Assembly: GCA_938084195.1 (NCBI GenBank)
Contig: CALKDJ010000020.1
Span: 1 to 6,334 of the forward strand
From: an uncultured Methylophilaceae bacterium
Lineage (GTDB): Bacteria; Pseudomonadota; Gammaproteobacteria; Burkholderiales; Methylophilaceae
DNA: 6,334 bases
Reading direction: 5' to 3'
Below, in pieces: positions 1 to 6,334 of this stretch. Under the pieces are notes generated by a model that was given only the letters and a program-made list of their open reading frames with translations, made no database searches and was not told the DNA's origin. Each line of letters begins with the position of its first letter. Position 1 is the first letter of the stretch. Position numbers and translations under genes: made by a program.

Positions 1-591
1 AACTTTCTGGCCAGAGAGAATAAATAAATTATCTTTCTCAATACTCCCGTCTTTACGAAAAGGAAGGACCTTTCTTACCCCACTTTTAATATCTTTTTGA
101 ACTTGCTCAAATAAAGGTTTAAAAAGATTAAAATCCTTACATGGGGTTCTTTGTCCAACCTCTTTAGCGGGGTTTATTTGTGATCTAGGTTTAACATTCT
201 TAAGGTTTGTTATATCTGAGCTATTTTCTTTATCAAGGCCCAACTCTGCAAGCAAAGCATCGCCATCTAAATCTTTTTCTGAAGAATTATTTTTAATAAT
301 CTTTTCGTTGAGAAGGCTCTGGTGGTCCTGATCTTTTAATAAATCAATACATTCTGATTGACTTCTAATTTGTTGCAATCTAGTGGCATATAAGCGCTCG
401 AAGATATCTTTATTCTTTTCTGGAGATGGCTCAACGCCATTTTCCTCTACAAATTTCTGGATTTCTTCAAAACCTGCAATGATTCTCTCCTCTCTAGGAG
501 ATAATTCAGATTTTTTCTTTACCTCAGCTTCAATACCTAAATCAGAGAGTAACTTTTCATCTTCCTCAGTTACTTTAGTTAATTTAGCCAT
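1..591 (-). CDS. GIY-YIG (T5orf172-type) nuclease family protein, N-terminal part only (3' end off window)
   Basis: The reading frame is open for 197 codons from ATG at 591-589 to the left edge, so the C-terminal part is missing. The visible half resembles the N-terminal region of a roughly 400-residue bacterial family whose C-terminus carries a T5orf172/GIY-YIG nuclease domain; that domain would lie outside the window, so the nuclease call rests on remembered family resemblance. Visible features are a charged start, PREERIIAGFEEI at 32-44, a helicase-associated-like stretch at 46-76 (KFVEENG, conserved P55, R76), two similar leucine-rich motifs (LLSDLGIE 14-21, LLAELGLD 113-120), CKDFNLFKPLFEQVQKDI near 149-166, and FILSGQKV at the edge. 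There is no signal peptide or membrane segment, so it is probably cytoplasmic. The start overlaps the helicase stop by 8 bases. An in-frame ATG at 606 is possible, but GAGG at 604-601 favours 591. I infer it is the cutting subunit of the module. Confidence 0.75.
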   Translation of the reverse strand, partial: MAKLTKVTEEDEKLLSDLGIEAEVKKKSELSPREERIIAGFEEIQKFVEENGVEPSPEKNKDIFERLYATRLQQIRSQSECIDLLKDQDHQSLLNEKIIKNNSSEKDLDGDALLAELGLDKENSSDITNLKNVKPRSQINPAKEVGQRTPCKDFNLFKPLFEQVQKDIKSGVRKVLPFRKDGSIEKDNLFILSGQKV

Positions 592-2653
592 TTTGCTTTG
601 CCTCATTGACTAAACGAACATACGCATACATACCCTCAGCCATTTTTTTCTCCCAAGGATCGTTTGATGTAGTTTCGGGTAAGCGACCATTTTCATTTTT
701 AAACTTTCTAGCTCTCTGTGCCAATTCTTTAGCTTCATCAATAGTAAAGTTTACTTTTTTACTCGCAATAATATCTGATAGTTTTTTTAAATTTTCCTCA
801 CCCATAGATTTTGATATGATTGAATAAGTCTCACCAAAGGGGGAGATACTATCTATAAAATCAACGTCTAGGCTTGTTACATCGGTTATAAAGCGCCTTA
901 CACCATCAATAATAGCCGTATTAGCTTTAGAATCGCCTCCTTCAGTACCATCATCAACCTGACCATCAATAACCTTCTTAACCTGTTGAGTTATATTTAT
1001 TGCTGCAATGGCATGTTGCCTTACAGCTTCTTTATCGTGGTCATCTAAGTCTGGATACATTTTAGAAACTATTTTACCCATCGCTATTTGGGTTGTTTCT
1101 TCGGGTATTAATTCTGGATCAAAAATACCTCTCTCTACGGTTCGTTGATCTTGAATAAAAGCAGTTGTTAATTCCTCAATTCTCTCTTTGCATATTTGCT
1201 TTGCTTTTTCACTCTTTGGCTCTAACAGTCCTTTGATTTCTATCTGAATCTCTCCATTTTCTTTGTTTATGCCTACATTTTCTTTCTCAGGATCATAACC
1301 TCCCTCACCATAATCAATGCCATCTAAAGGACCACTTGAGGGTGTTTTTGCCCTAAAGTCAAACCTGGGAGCAAGCACGTTCTCCATAAGAAGGCTCGCA
1401 GCAATTGCTTTTAATGTGTCATTAACAGCATCAACAACATTTTCTTGTGAGGCGTCTGGCTCAGCAATAAGATTGGTAAATCTTGTTCTTTCTTTTCCGG
1501 GGGCATCTCTAGTTGCCCTTCCTATAATTTGCACTACTTCTGTCAAACTTCCTCTATATCCTGCTGTAAGAGCATGCTCACACCATATCCAATCAAAACC
1601 TTCTTTAGCCATATCGAGTGCAATAATCATATCAACATAATCTCTGTCACTTCCCATTTTGTCTGACGCCAGAGATGCTTGTACCTTTGGTCGCTTTGTT
1701 GAATCATCATTAACTAAATCAGCAACTTTCAAAGTACGACCATCCTTCATATTGATCAAGTGAAAACCTGTTTCAGGATCAGTACCCTGCCACTCACCAA
1801 GCTCTTCAATAATATGCTCAACCTCTTTTATTTTATCTTTAGTGCTTTCCTTCGAGTTCACATTTGGAATGTGAATAATTGTCTTTTCATTTGGATCAAG
1901 AACCTTAAGAATGTCATCAACATATGGGCCGTTATAAAAAAAATAGCCAATATTTAATTCTTTGAGATATTCATATCCATTTAACTGCTCATAATAGGTG
2001 TAGGTTACCGTTTGAAATTTAGCTTCATCTTCAAGATCCATAATTGCATCTGCATCTCCCCGAAAGTATGATCCTGTCATCGCAACAATATGCACCTTGT
2101 CACGTTCGAGAAAATCGTTCAATTGATTTCCAAGAACGTTGTCTGGGTTCTCGCTTACATGATGAAATTCATCTATTGCTATTAATCTATTATCAAAGAT
2201 TTCAATCCCAAAATTTTGGACAGCAAAACGAAAAGTGGAGTGTGTGCAAACAAGATTTTTATCATCACTTTCGAGAAAAGCTTTTACTGATTTAGCTTTA
2301 CTGCCCTCCTTGCCTGGAGAATTACATAAGTTCCACTTTGGTTCAACTATCCAGTCGGCCCAGAATCCTCCTTCACTAAGATTTGTATCACCAAAACTTT
2401 TTCCTATCGATTTTTCAGGGACAACAATAATAGCTTGTTTTACGTTTTGATTTTCTACTTTATCGAGTGCGATAAACATTAAGGCTCGACTTTTTCCCGA
2501 TGCCGGTGGAGATTTAATAATAAGGTACTGCTCGCCACGTTTTTCATATGCACGCTCTTGCATTTCACGCATACCCATCTCATTCGACTTTTTAGATTTT
2601 CCAGTTCTGTCAATATTTATTGATACTGAAGGTATCTCAATTTTATTAGTCAA
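584..2653 (-). CDS. SF2 DEAD/DEAH-type helicase/translocase of a restriction-like system
   Basis: This 689-residue protein shows the SF2 helicase motifs in order: a Q-motif-like region (GMREMQERAYE, 27-37), Walker A SPPASGKSR at 48-56 with K54, motif Ia VVPEKSIG 77-84, motif II DEFHH 161-165, motif III MTGS 192-195, motif V DMAKEGFDW 347-355, and motif VI QIIGRATRD 375-383 with the arginine-finger region. This is the core seen in Res-subunit-type helicases of restriction systems, so ATP-driven DNA translocation or unwinding is expected. Residues from about 400 to 689 form a family-specific C-terminal region that ends in a helicase-associated-like module (650-680). No nuclease motif is visible. 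The start is TTG, within a TTGA overlap with the methyltransferase stop and with GGAG 8 bases upstream. The next Met (26) would cut into the Q-motif region, so TTG is preferred. It is cytoplasmic and presumably partners the methyltransferase and the downstream nuclease-family protein. The helicase call is firm; the role in defence is inferred. Confidence 0.93.
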   Translation of the reverse strand: MTNKIEIPSVSINIDRTGKSKKSNEMGMREMQERAYEKRGEQYLIIKSPPASGKSRALMFIALDKVENQNVKQAIIVVPEKSIGKSFGDTNLSEGGFWADWIVEPKWNLCNSPGKEGSKAKSVKAFLESDDKNLVCTHSTFRFAVQNFGIEIFDNRLIAIDEFHHVSENPDNVLGNQLNDFLERDKVHIVAMTGSYFRGDADAIMDLEDEAKFQTVTYTYYEQLNGYEYLKELNIGYFFYNGPYVDDILKVLDPNEKTIIHIPNVNSKESTKDKIKEVEHIIEELGEWQGTDPETGFHLINMKDGRTLKVADLVNDDSTKRPKVQASLASDKMGSDRDYVDMIIALDMAKEGFDWIWCEHALTAGYRGSLTEVVQIIGRATRDAPGKERTRFTNLIAEPDASQENVVDAVNDTLKAIAASLLMENVLAPRFDFRAKTPSSGPLDGIDYGEGGYDPEKENVGINKENGEIQIEIKGLLEPKSEKAKQICKERIEELTTAFIQDQRTVERGIFDPELIPEETTQIAMGKIVSKMYPDLDDHDKEAVRQHAIAAINITQQVKKVIDGQVDDGTEGGDSKANTAIIDGVRRFITDVTSLDVDFIDSISPFGETYSIISKSMGEENLKKLSDIIASKKVNFTIDEAKELAQRARKFKNENGRLPETTSNDPWEKKMAEGMYAYVRLVNEAKQNG
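601..604 (-). promoter_or_regulatory. Ribosome binding site for the GIY-YIG family gene starting at 591
   Basis: GAGG reads on the minus strand at 604-601, 9 bases before ATG 591, inside the end of the helicase gene. It overlaps the alternative in-frame ATG at 606-604, and that ATG has no purine-rich site before it. This decides in favour of the 591 start. The placement inside the upstream gene suggests coupled translation. Confidence 0.55.
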
Positions 2654-5427
2654 GAAGCTTTCTCCATTTTTGTTTTTTTATTATCAAGTGAGGTCATTTT
2701 AGTATAAAGGTCAAAGAGCTTTTCTAAACGTTCAGTATCATTTTTAAATTGTCGACCTATATAAATTCTTTCTAAGGTTTCATCATTTTTTTTATGGGCC
2801 ACACGGAGATTATCAGGCATGTCTTCTCGCTTATAAAGATCAGCAATTGTTGCAGGAAAATGTTTTTCACGAGCCAGAAGAATATCTTCAGCGCAAAGAG
2901 CTAAATCAACTTTATTCTTTTCGGTAAGTGAGGGGAGCGGAAATGTATTCCAACCCAAGGAATTATTATATCTATAATCGGACTTTAATTTTCCACATAT
3001 CGTTCCTACCCATACAAGATGCAACTTGGAGGAGAGAATAGAAAAGTTAAAGAGTGGGCTATCGTAAATTGCATAATTTGGAGCTATGATTGCTGTTTTT
3101 GAGAAGTAAGCAACGGGTAACCAATCCCTATTAACTGAAGATACAGTCGGAATTAAAATTGATGTTGAGGCATTCTGGCCACTTTCATACTCAAATTGAT
3201 TAGGATGTAATGATAAAATTTTACTGGTATTAGATTTTTTACTTGATCTCCTTGCTTCTTCAACACCACCAAGCCTCTCTGCTATTTCTGGATTTTTGAG
3301 CGCAGCATCAAGAAGGTTATCGTTAATCTTTAAGCAAAATCTTTCTTGCCCTCTCAGGAACTCAGCTGCACCTAAAATTTTTATAAAATATCTTCTTGCC
3401 TTAGGCCATTTGAGAATAAACTTCTTATATTGCAATTGTGAAAAAAGTAGGTTTCCTCCATCATTAAGAACAGAGCCTGTTGTCATTGAAGAAAGATCAT
3501 TAGATAAGCAATTTGGTCGCCTTTTAATGTAGTCTAATTTTGATGGAACAAGATAGTGACTAATATATTCTACGGTTCTTTTAATTAATCCATCACTTAT
3601 AAACTTCTCAACACTTTTTAGGTGCTTGTTACCAATGCATATAATTACACAAATTACGCCTGCATTGTTTTTAGCATTATTTTTCCATTTAAAAGATAAG
3701 TAAGAAAACTTTATTTCAATATCCATCTTTAATATACATGGCCAAACTTGATCAACTTGTTGCCCCTGACATATAGAATTTGTAGATACAAATGCTGCAA
3801 AGCCTTGTGTTTTTTCTAGATATTGTGATGCTCTTACAAACCAGCATGCGGCAAAATCGGCATAACCAAAAGACTTTGTTAAAGGTGAAAAGATATGTTC
3901 CATATCAGACAGAACTTCATCAGTTTTCTTGCCTTTCCCTGAGAATGGAGGATTTCCACAAATATAAGTTTCTCCGCCCTCATTCTCAAAATCTATTTGA
4001 GATCGGTCTTGAGGCTTGTGAAATAAGTCATCCGAAATATGCTCAACAACTTTTTTTGAAGGCGGGCAAACACTTAACCAATCAATTCTTAACGCATTAC
4101 CATGAACAATCCAATTTTTAGAATCTAAAGGTAAGAACTCAGCTAGAGCATCTTTCTGACCCAGATAAAGCTCATTACATTGATACTCTGCAATAATTAA
4201 TGCTAATCTGGCTATTTCAGTTGAAAACTCTCGAAGATCTATACCTCTAAAGTTACTTAACGGAATTTCTGATCTTAGGTGTGATTCATGCCTTTTTTTA
4301 TTTATCTCCGATTCAATTTTGCGCATCTCTTTGTAAGCAATAACAAGAAAATTTCCTGAACCGCAAGCAGGATCAAAAACACGGATTTTTGAAATTCTTT
4401 TTCTAAGATTTAATAACTTTCGTGGGTTATTGCCATCAGATTTTAAGCTCTCTTTTAAGCTATCTAGAAATAATGGATTCAATAGTTTAAGTATATTTGG
4501 AACACTAGTGTAGTGCATTCCAATAGCATCACGTTCTCCATCATCAGTAATAGCCTGTATCATAGAGCCAAATATATCTGGATTAATTTTCTTCCAATTC
4601 AAGCTTCCAGCATGAATTAGGTAGGTTCTAGCAATTCGACTGAACTGTGGGACATCTCGATTACCTGCAAAAAGACCACCATTTACATAAGGAAATTTAA
4701 GCGTCCAATTAGGTAGATCATTTTTATCTCTTTTTTTATAGTCTACGTCCATCGCATGAAATATTTTAGAAATGACAAAGTCAGCATTTTCTGAATTGCT
4801 ATCACTCATTTGGCTGACAGTGTTTGTGAACATATCCTCTTCAGGAAAGATGCTTGTATCCTCAGCGAAAAGGCAAAATATTAGACGTGACATAAATTGG
4901 TTAAGGTCGTGCCTTCTTTCTGTTGTGTCCCAATCTTTATTATCTTTTAAAAGCTGAATATATAGCTTGTTTAGTCGACCAGTTGCCTGGATATCAACTG
5001 GATTGTTTCTAATTTCCTTAGTAGTTGAAATCCCCGCTAATGATAAGAAGAAGCCAAAGTAGTTCGCAAATTCAGTATAAGCGCATGCCAATGTTTCACC
5101 GGATACTATATCTTCTGCTACAAAATCTTTCCCATCAGTAGCCAAGATGGTTTTAACTTTACCTTTAGTTGTTGCGGCACTCTGTTTAAGAGAAGTTAGA
5201 ACAGTATTGGTCTCGCCTTCTTTACAAACAGCTATGTGAACATTATTACGTTGAAGAACTCCATCCTGAATATCAGATGTATTAGTTGAGCTTTTACTAC
5301 TTCTAAGCATTTTTATTGTTGTATCTTTATTTCCAAATGCCTTTAAAAAAGAATAAGGGAATTCTTTCGCATCAAATGGCTGTTGTGCTAATTCCGATAC
5401 AGCTTCTTCAATTTCAACAGCATTCAA
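2650..5427 (-). CDS. MmeI-like class I SAM-dependent adenine DNA methyltransferase
   Basis: This 925-residue protein is close to the length of MmeI (about 920) and follows the same domain order. It has an N-terminal domain (1-135), a helical spacer (about 140-300), GMHYTSVPNIL at 303-313 entering the methyltransferase fold, SAM-binding motif I DPACGSGNF 352-360, GIDLREFSTEIARLAL 395-410, and catalytic motif IV NPPF 492-495. A target-recognition region follows (about 600-770), then the C-terminal part with DYRYNNSLGWNTFPLP (817-832) and the FPATIADLY...MPDNLRVAH stretch typical of the family. Motif order I before IV and NPPF indicate N6-adenine methylation of a specific DNA site; the site cannot be read from sequence. 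MmeI carries a D...ExK nuclease site in its N-terminal domain; I see no such pattern here (ILATDGKDF, AEDIVSGETLACAY instead), so it is probably methylation/recognition only. The start is TTG, backed by AGGGAG upstream and an N-terminus (MNAVEIEEAVSEL...QPFDA) that fits the family. Its stop overlaps the helicase start. Confidence 0.92.
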   Translation of the reverse strand: MNAVEIEEAVSELAQQPFDAKEFPYSFLKAFGNKDTTIKMLRSSKSSTNTSDIQDGVLQRNNVHIAVCKEGETNTVLTSLKQSAATTKGKVKTILATDGKDFVAEDIVSGETLACAYTEFANYFGFFLSLAGISTTKEIRNNPVDIQATGRLNKLYIQLLKDNKDWDTTERRHDLNQFMSRLIFCLFAEDTSIFPEEDMFTNTVSQMSDSNSENADFVISKIFHAMDVDYKKRDKNDLPNWTLKFPYVNGGLFAGNRDVPQFSRIARTYLIHAGSLNWKKINPDIFGSMIQAITDDGERDAIGMHYTSVPNILKLLNPLFLDSLKESLKSDGNNPRKLLNLRKRISKIRVFDPACGSGNFLVIAYKEMRKIESEINKKRHESHLRSEIPLSNFRGIDLREFSTEIARLALIIAEYQCNELYLGQKDALAEFLPLDSKNWIVHGNALRIDWLSVCPPSKKVVEHISDDLFHKPQDRSQIDFENEGGETYICGNPPFSGKGKKTDEVLSDMEHIFSPLTKSFGYADFAACWFVRASQYLEKTQGFAAFVSTNSICQGQQVDQVWPCILKMDIEIKFSYLSFKWKNNAKNNAGVICVIICIGNKHLKSVEKFISDGLIKRTVEYISHYLVPSKLDYIKRRPNCLSNDLSSMTTGSVLNDGGNLLFSQLQYKKFILKWPKARRYFIKILGAAEFLRGQERFCLKINDNLLDAALKNPEIAERLGGVEEARRSSKKSNTSKILSLHPNQFEYESGQNASTSILIPTVSSVNRDWLPVAYFSKTAIIAPNYAIYDSPLFNFSILSSKLHLVWVGTICGKLKSDYRYNNSLGWNTFPLPSLTEKNKVDLALCAEDILLAREKHFPATIADLYKREDMPDNLRVAHKKNDETLERIYIGRQFKNDTERLEKLFDLYTKMTSLDNKKTKMEKAS
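2661..2665 (-). promoter_or_regulatory. Ribosome binding site supporting the TTG start of the helicase
   Basis: GGAGA reads on the minus strand at 2665-2661. GGAG ends 8 bases before TTG 2653-2651, within the last codons of the methyltransferase gene. It supports the non-ATG start, which sits in a 4-base TTGA start/stop overlap, and suggests that terminating ribosomes re-initiate on the helicase. Confidence 0.6.
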
Positions 5428-5435
5428 TTGACAAT

Positions 5436-5443
5436 CTCTCCCT
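5436..5443 (-). promoter_or_regulatory. Ribosome binding site in the 27-base gap, supporting the TTG start of the methyltransferase
   Basis: The minus strand reads AGGGAGAG at 5443-5436, 8 bases before TTG 5427-5425. It is the strongest purine-rich site near this start. The ATG four bases further on (5423-5421) is out of frame. The 27-base gap (5454-5428) is too short and too occupied to hold a separate promoter that I can support. Confidence 0.6.
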
Positions 5444-5454
5444 TCGTTTCCAAT

Positions 5455-6213
5455 TTACCAGTCCAATAATACGATATCATTAATAGTCTCACCATCAAGG
5501 CAATATCTTCTTTGCAGGCCAAAATTAGTTCTTTCAGGGAGTAATTTGTTTATAAATTGATGATCTATAAATGATTTCCCTTTAAAACCCCATTTAGATT
5601 GATTTGCCTTTTTTATCCACTCCTCATCTTCTAATACTTCATACCACTCAATATCTTTAAACATTGCAATAATAACGCTCTGATACTCTACAAACACATA
5701 TCTTAGTATGTTTCTTTTTTTTGCATCAATACTCCATGATTGTTTAGCTGCCTCATAAATTTCGGCGTTACTACTTCCTTTTTTATAACTTTTGTTAATG
5801 TTTAGTATTACTGAATTTTTTGGAAGACTCCTAATTTTTTGAAAGCCAAATTTTCTTTCAACTTCGTTTGTAGATAAAAATAAGTTTTCAGTATAATGAC
5901 CCGCAACGATGTTAGTTAGATCATGCCCAAACTTTTTAAGTGTCTCAATAATTACTGCCTCATAACTTATTGCTTCCTCATCACTAAGACCATATTTAAT
6001 TACATAACTTTTTACATCATGACCTTCTTTGATAATTTTTTTTATCAACTTAAGCTTTTCTGAGCTGGCATCATTTTGCTTACGAGCATCTTTAGCATGC
6101 TCAAAAACTCTATTGCCCACACCCTTGCCGATATAAAAAATTTTATTATCTCTTGGGTCTTCAAGTGCATAAACATAAGATTGAATTGCATCAGGATTAG
6201 AAAAACTATTCAT
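5455..6213 (-). CDS. LEM-3-like GIY-YIG nuclease domain protein
   Basis: This 252-residue protein carries a GIY-YIG nuclease domain in its first 105 residues. The GIY strand is YVY (13-15) and the YIG strand is FYIGKGVGNRVFEHAKDA (26-43). It contains Y27, R35 and H39, and E85 within SYEAVIIE is the likely metal-binding glutamate. LTNIVAGHY (99-107) closes the domain. The YIGKG-NRV-H pattern is that of the LEM-3-like GIY-YIG group, whose members cut DNA with a divalent metal ion; all expected catalytic residues appear present. Residues 130-240 form a second domain, with ILRYVFVEYQSVIIAMFKDI (169-188) and a KWGFKGKSF turn (207-215) suggesting a small beta-rich fold; I cannot name it securely. 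The ATG overlaps the upstream stop by one base (TAATG), with GAGG 10 bases before it. It lies 27 bases before the methyltransferase and in the same frame. It could be an accessory nuclease of the module; its partner is inferred only from position. Confidence 0.88.
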   Translation of the reverse strand: MNSFSNPDAIQSYVYALEDPRDNKIFYIGKGVGNRVFEHAKDARKQNDASSEKLKLIKKIIKEGHDVKSYVIKYGLSDEEAISYEAVIIETLKKFGHDLTNIVAGHYTENLFLSTNEVERKFGFQKIRSLPKNSVILNINKSYKKGSSNAEIYEAAKQSWSIDAKKRNILRYVFVEYQSVIIAMFKDIEWYEVLEDEEWIKKANQSKWGFKGKSFIDHQFINKLLPERTNFGLQRRYCLDGETINDIVLLDW

Positions 6214-6334
6214 TATTTAGCATCCTCTTTAACTGGGAATGGTAAAGCTCCCCATTCTTCATCTGAATTATTCAACATTATCTCAGTAAATAATGGTACC
6301 AGGACTTTCATTAAAGAATTACAGTCATTTACCT
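6213..6334 (-). CDS. C-terminal end of an unrecognised upstream protein (5' end off window)
   Basis: An open frame enters from the right edge and runs 39 sense codons to TAA at 6215-6213. The visible residues include MKVLVPLFTEIML and end with WGALPFPVKEDAK. The piece is too short to assign to a family; it shows a hydrophobic helical stretch followed by an acidic, proline-containing tail. Its stop shares one base with the ATG of the GIY-YIG gene, which argues that it is a real upstream member of the same operon. An ATG at 6311 could in principle begin a 32-residue peptide, but no convincing ribosome binding site precedes it, so a longer gene continuing off the window is more likely. Confidence 0.6.
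   Translation of the reverse strand, partial: VNDCNSLMKVLVPLFTEIMLNNSDEEWGALPFPVKEDAK
6224..6227 (-). promoter_or_regulatory. Ribosome binding site of the LEM-3-like GIY-YIG gene
   Basis: GAGG reads on the minus strand at 6227-6224, 10 bases before ATG 6213-6211 and inside the end of the upstream gene. Together with the TAATG stop/start overlap, it suggests coupled translation with the upstream gene. Confidence 0.45.

Noticed and set aside
383..827. Plus-strand open frames of 73-76 codons at 383-613 and 606-827
   Set aside because: They lie antisense inside the well-supported helicase and nuclease-family genes, resemble no family, and have low-complexity Ser/Phe-rich translations typical of antisense frames.
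1317..2450. Plus-strand open frames opposite the helicase core (1317-1640, 1760-1957, 2044-2295, 2235-2450)
   Set aside because: Each is fully antisense to conserved helicase motifs and none shows a recognisable domain or a convincing ribosome binding site.
584..2653. Reading the helicase as a Type III restriction Res subunit with its own nuclease
   Set aside because: No PD-(D/E)XK motif is visible after the helicase core, and the partner methyltransferase is MmeI-like rather than a Type III Mod protein.
3296..4957. Plus-strand open frames opposite the methyltransferase (3296-3532, 3792-4121, 4772-4957)
   Set aside because: They are shadows of a 925-codon gene with conserved motifs; there is no independent coding evidence.
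5428..5454. A promoter in the gap before the methyltransferase
   Set aside because: The gap is only 27 bases and is mostly taken up by the ribosome binding site; no -35/-10 pair can be supported.
1..6334. DISARM or BREX assignment
   Set aside because: No DrmA/DrmB-like proteins, PglZ phosphatase or BrxC-like ATPase are present in the window; a methyltransferase plus a helicase alone is not enough for either name.
1..6334. CRISPR arrays, tRNAs, insertion-sequence ends, terminators or long repeats
   Set aside because: No evenly spaced direct repeats, cloverleaf-like sequence, terminal inverted repeats or GC-rich hairpin followed by a T-run between genes was found by eye; nearly all sequence is coding.

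Overview
The window is one continuous, tightly packed minus-strand gene cluster. It holds five co-directional coding regions, two of them cut by the window edges, and every base lies in or within 27 bases of a gene. In transcription order (high to low coordinate) these are: the C-terminal end of an unrecognised protein (6334-6213); a LEM-3-like GIY-YIG nuclease (6213-5455); a large MmeI-like adenine DNA methyltransferase (5427-2650); an SF2 DEAD/DEAH-type helicase (2653-584); and the N-terminal 197 residues of a protein that resembles a GIY-YIG (T5orf172-type) nuclease family (591 to the left edge).

The sequence is AT-rich with bacterial Shine-Dalgarno sites (GGAG/GAGG type) before each complete gene start. 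Two of the starts are TTG. This fits a low-GC bacterium, and the protein style is compatible with a proteobacterium, but nothing here fixes the genus. There are no rRNA, tRNA, CRISPR, insertion-sequence or phage structural signatures. Three of the four junctions overlap (1, 4 and 8 bases) and the fourth gap is 27 bases, so the genes are almost certainly one translationally coupled operon. The operon promoter and terminator lie outside the window.

The set looks like a multi-subunit restriction-modification-like defence module. The methyltransferase matches the domain order of the single-chain Type IIL/IIG enzyme MmeI from end to end. However, I cannot find the D...ExK nuclease motif that MmeI carries at its N-terminus. 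The operon instead supplies a separate SF2 motor and one or two separate GIY-YIG nucleases. My inference is that the methyltransferase marks and recognises DNA, the helicase translocates on or remodels it, and a GIY-YIG protein cuts non-self DNA. The helicase C-terminus and the adjacent nuclease N-terminus share a similar short module, which may mark them as partners. The first GIY-YIG gene and the truncated upstream gene may be accessory or variable members. I do not know a validated system name for this exact set; the methyltransferase alone would probably be flagged as Type IIG-like by homology tools.
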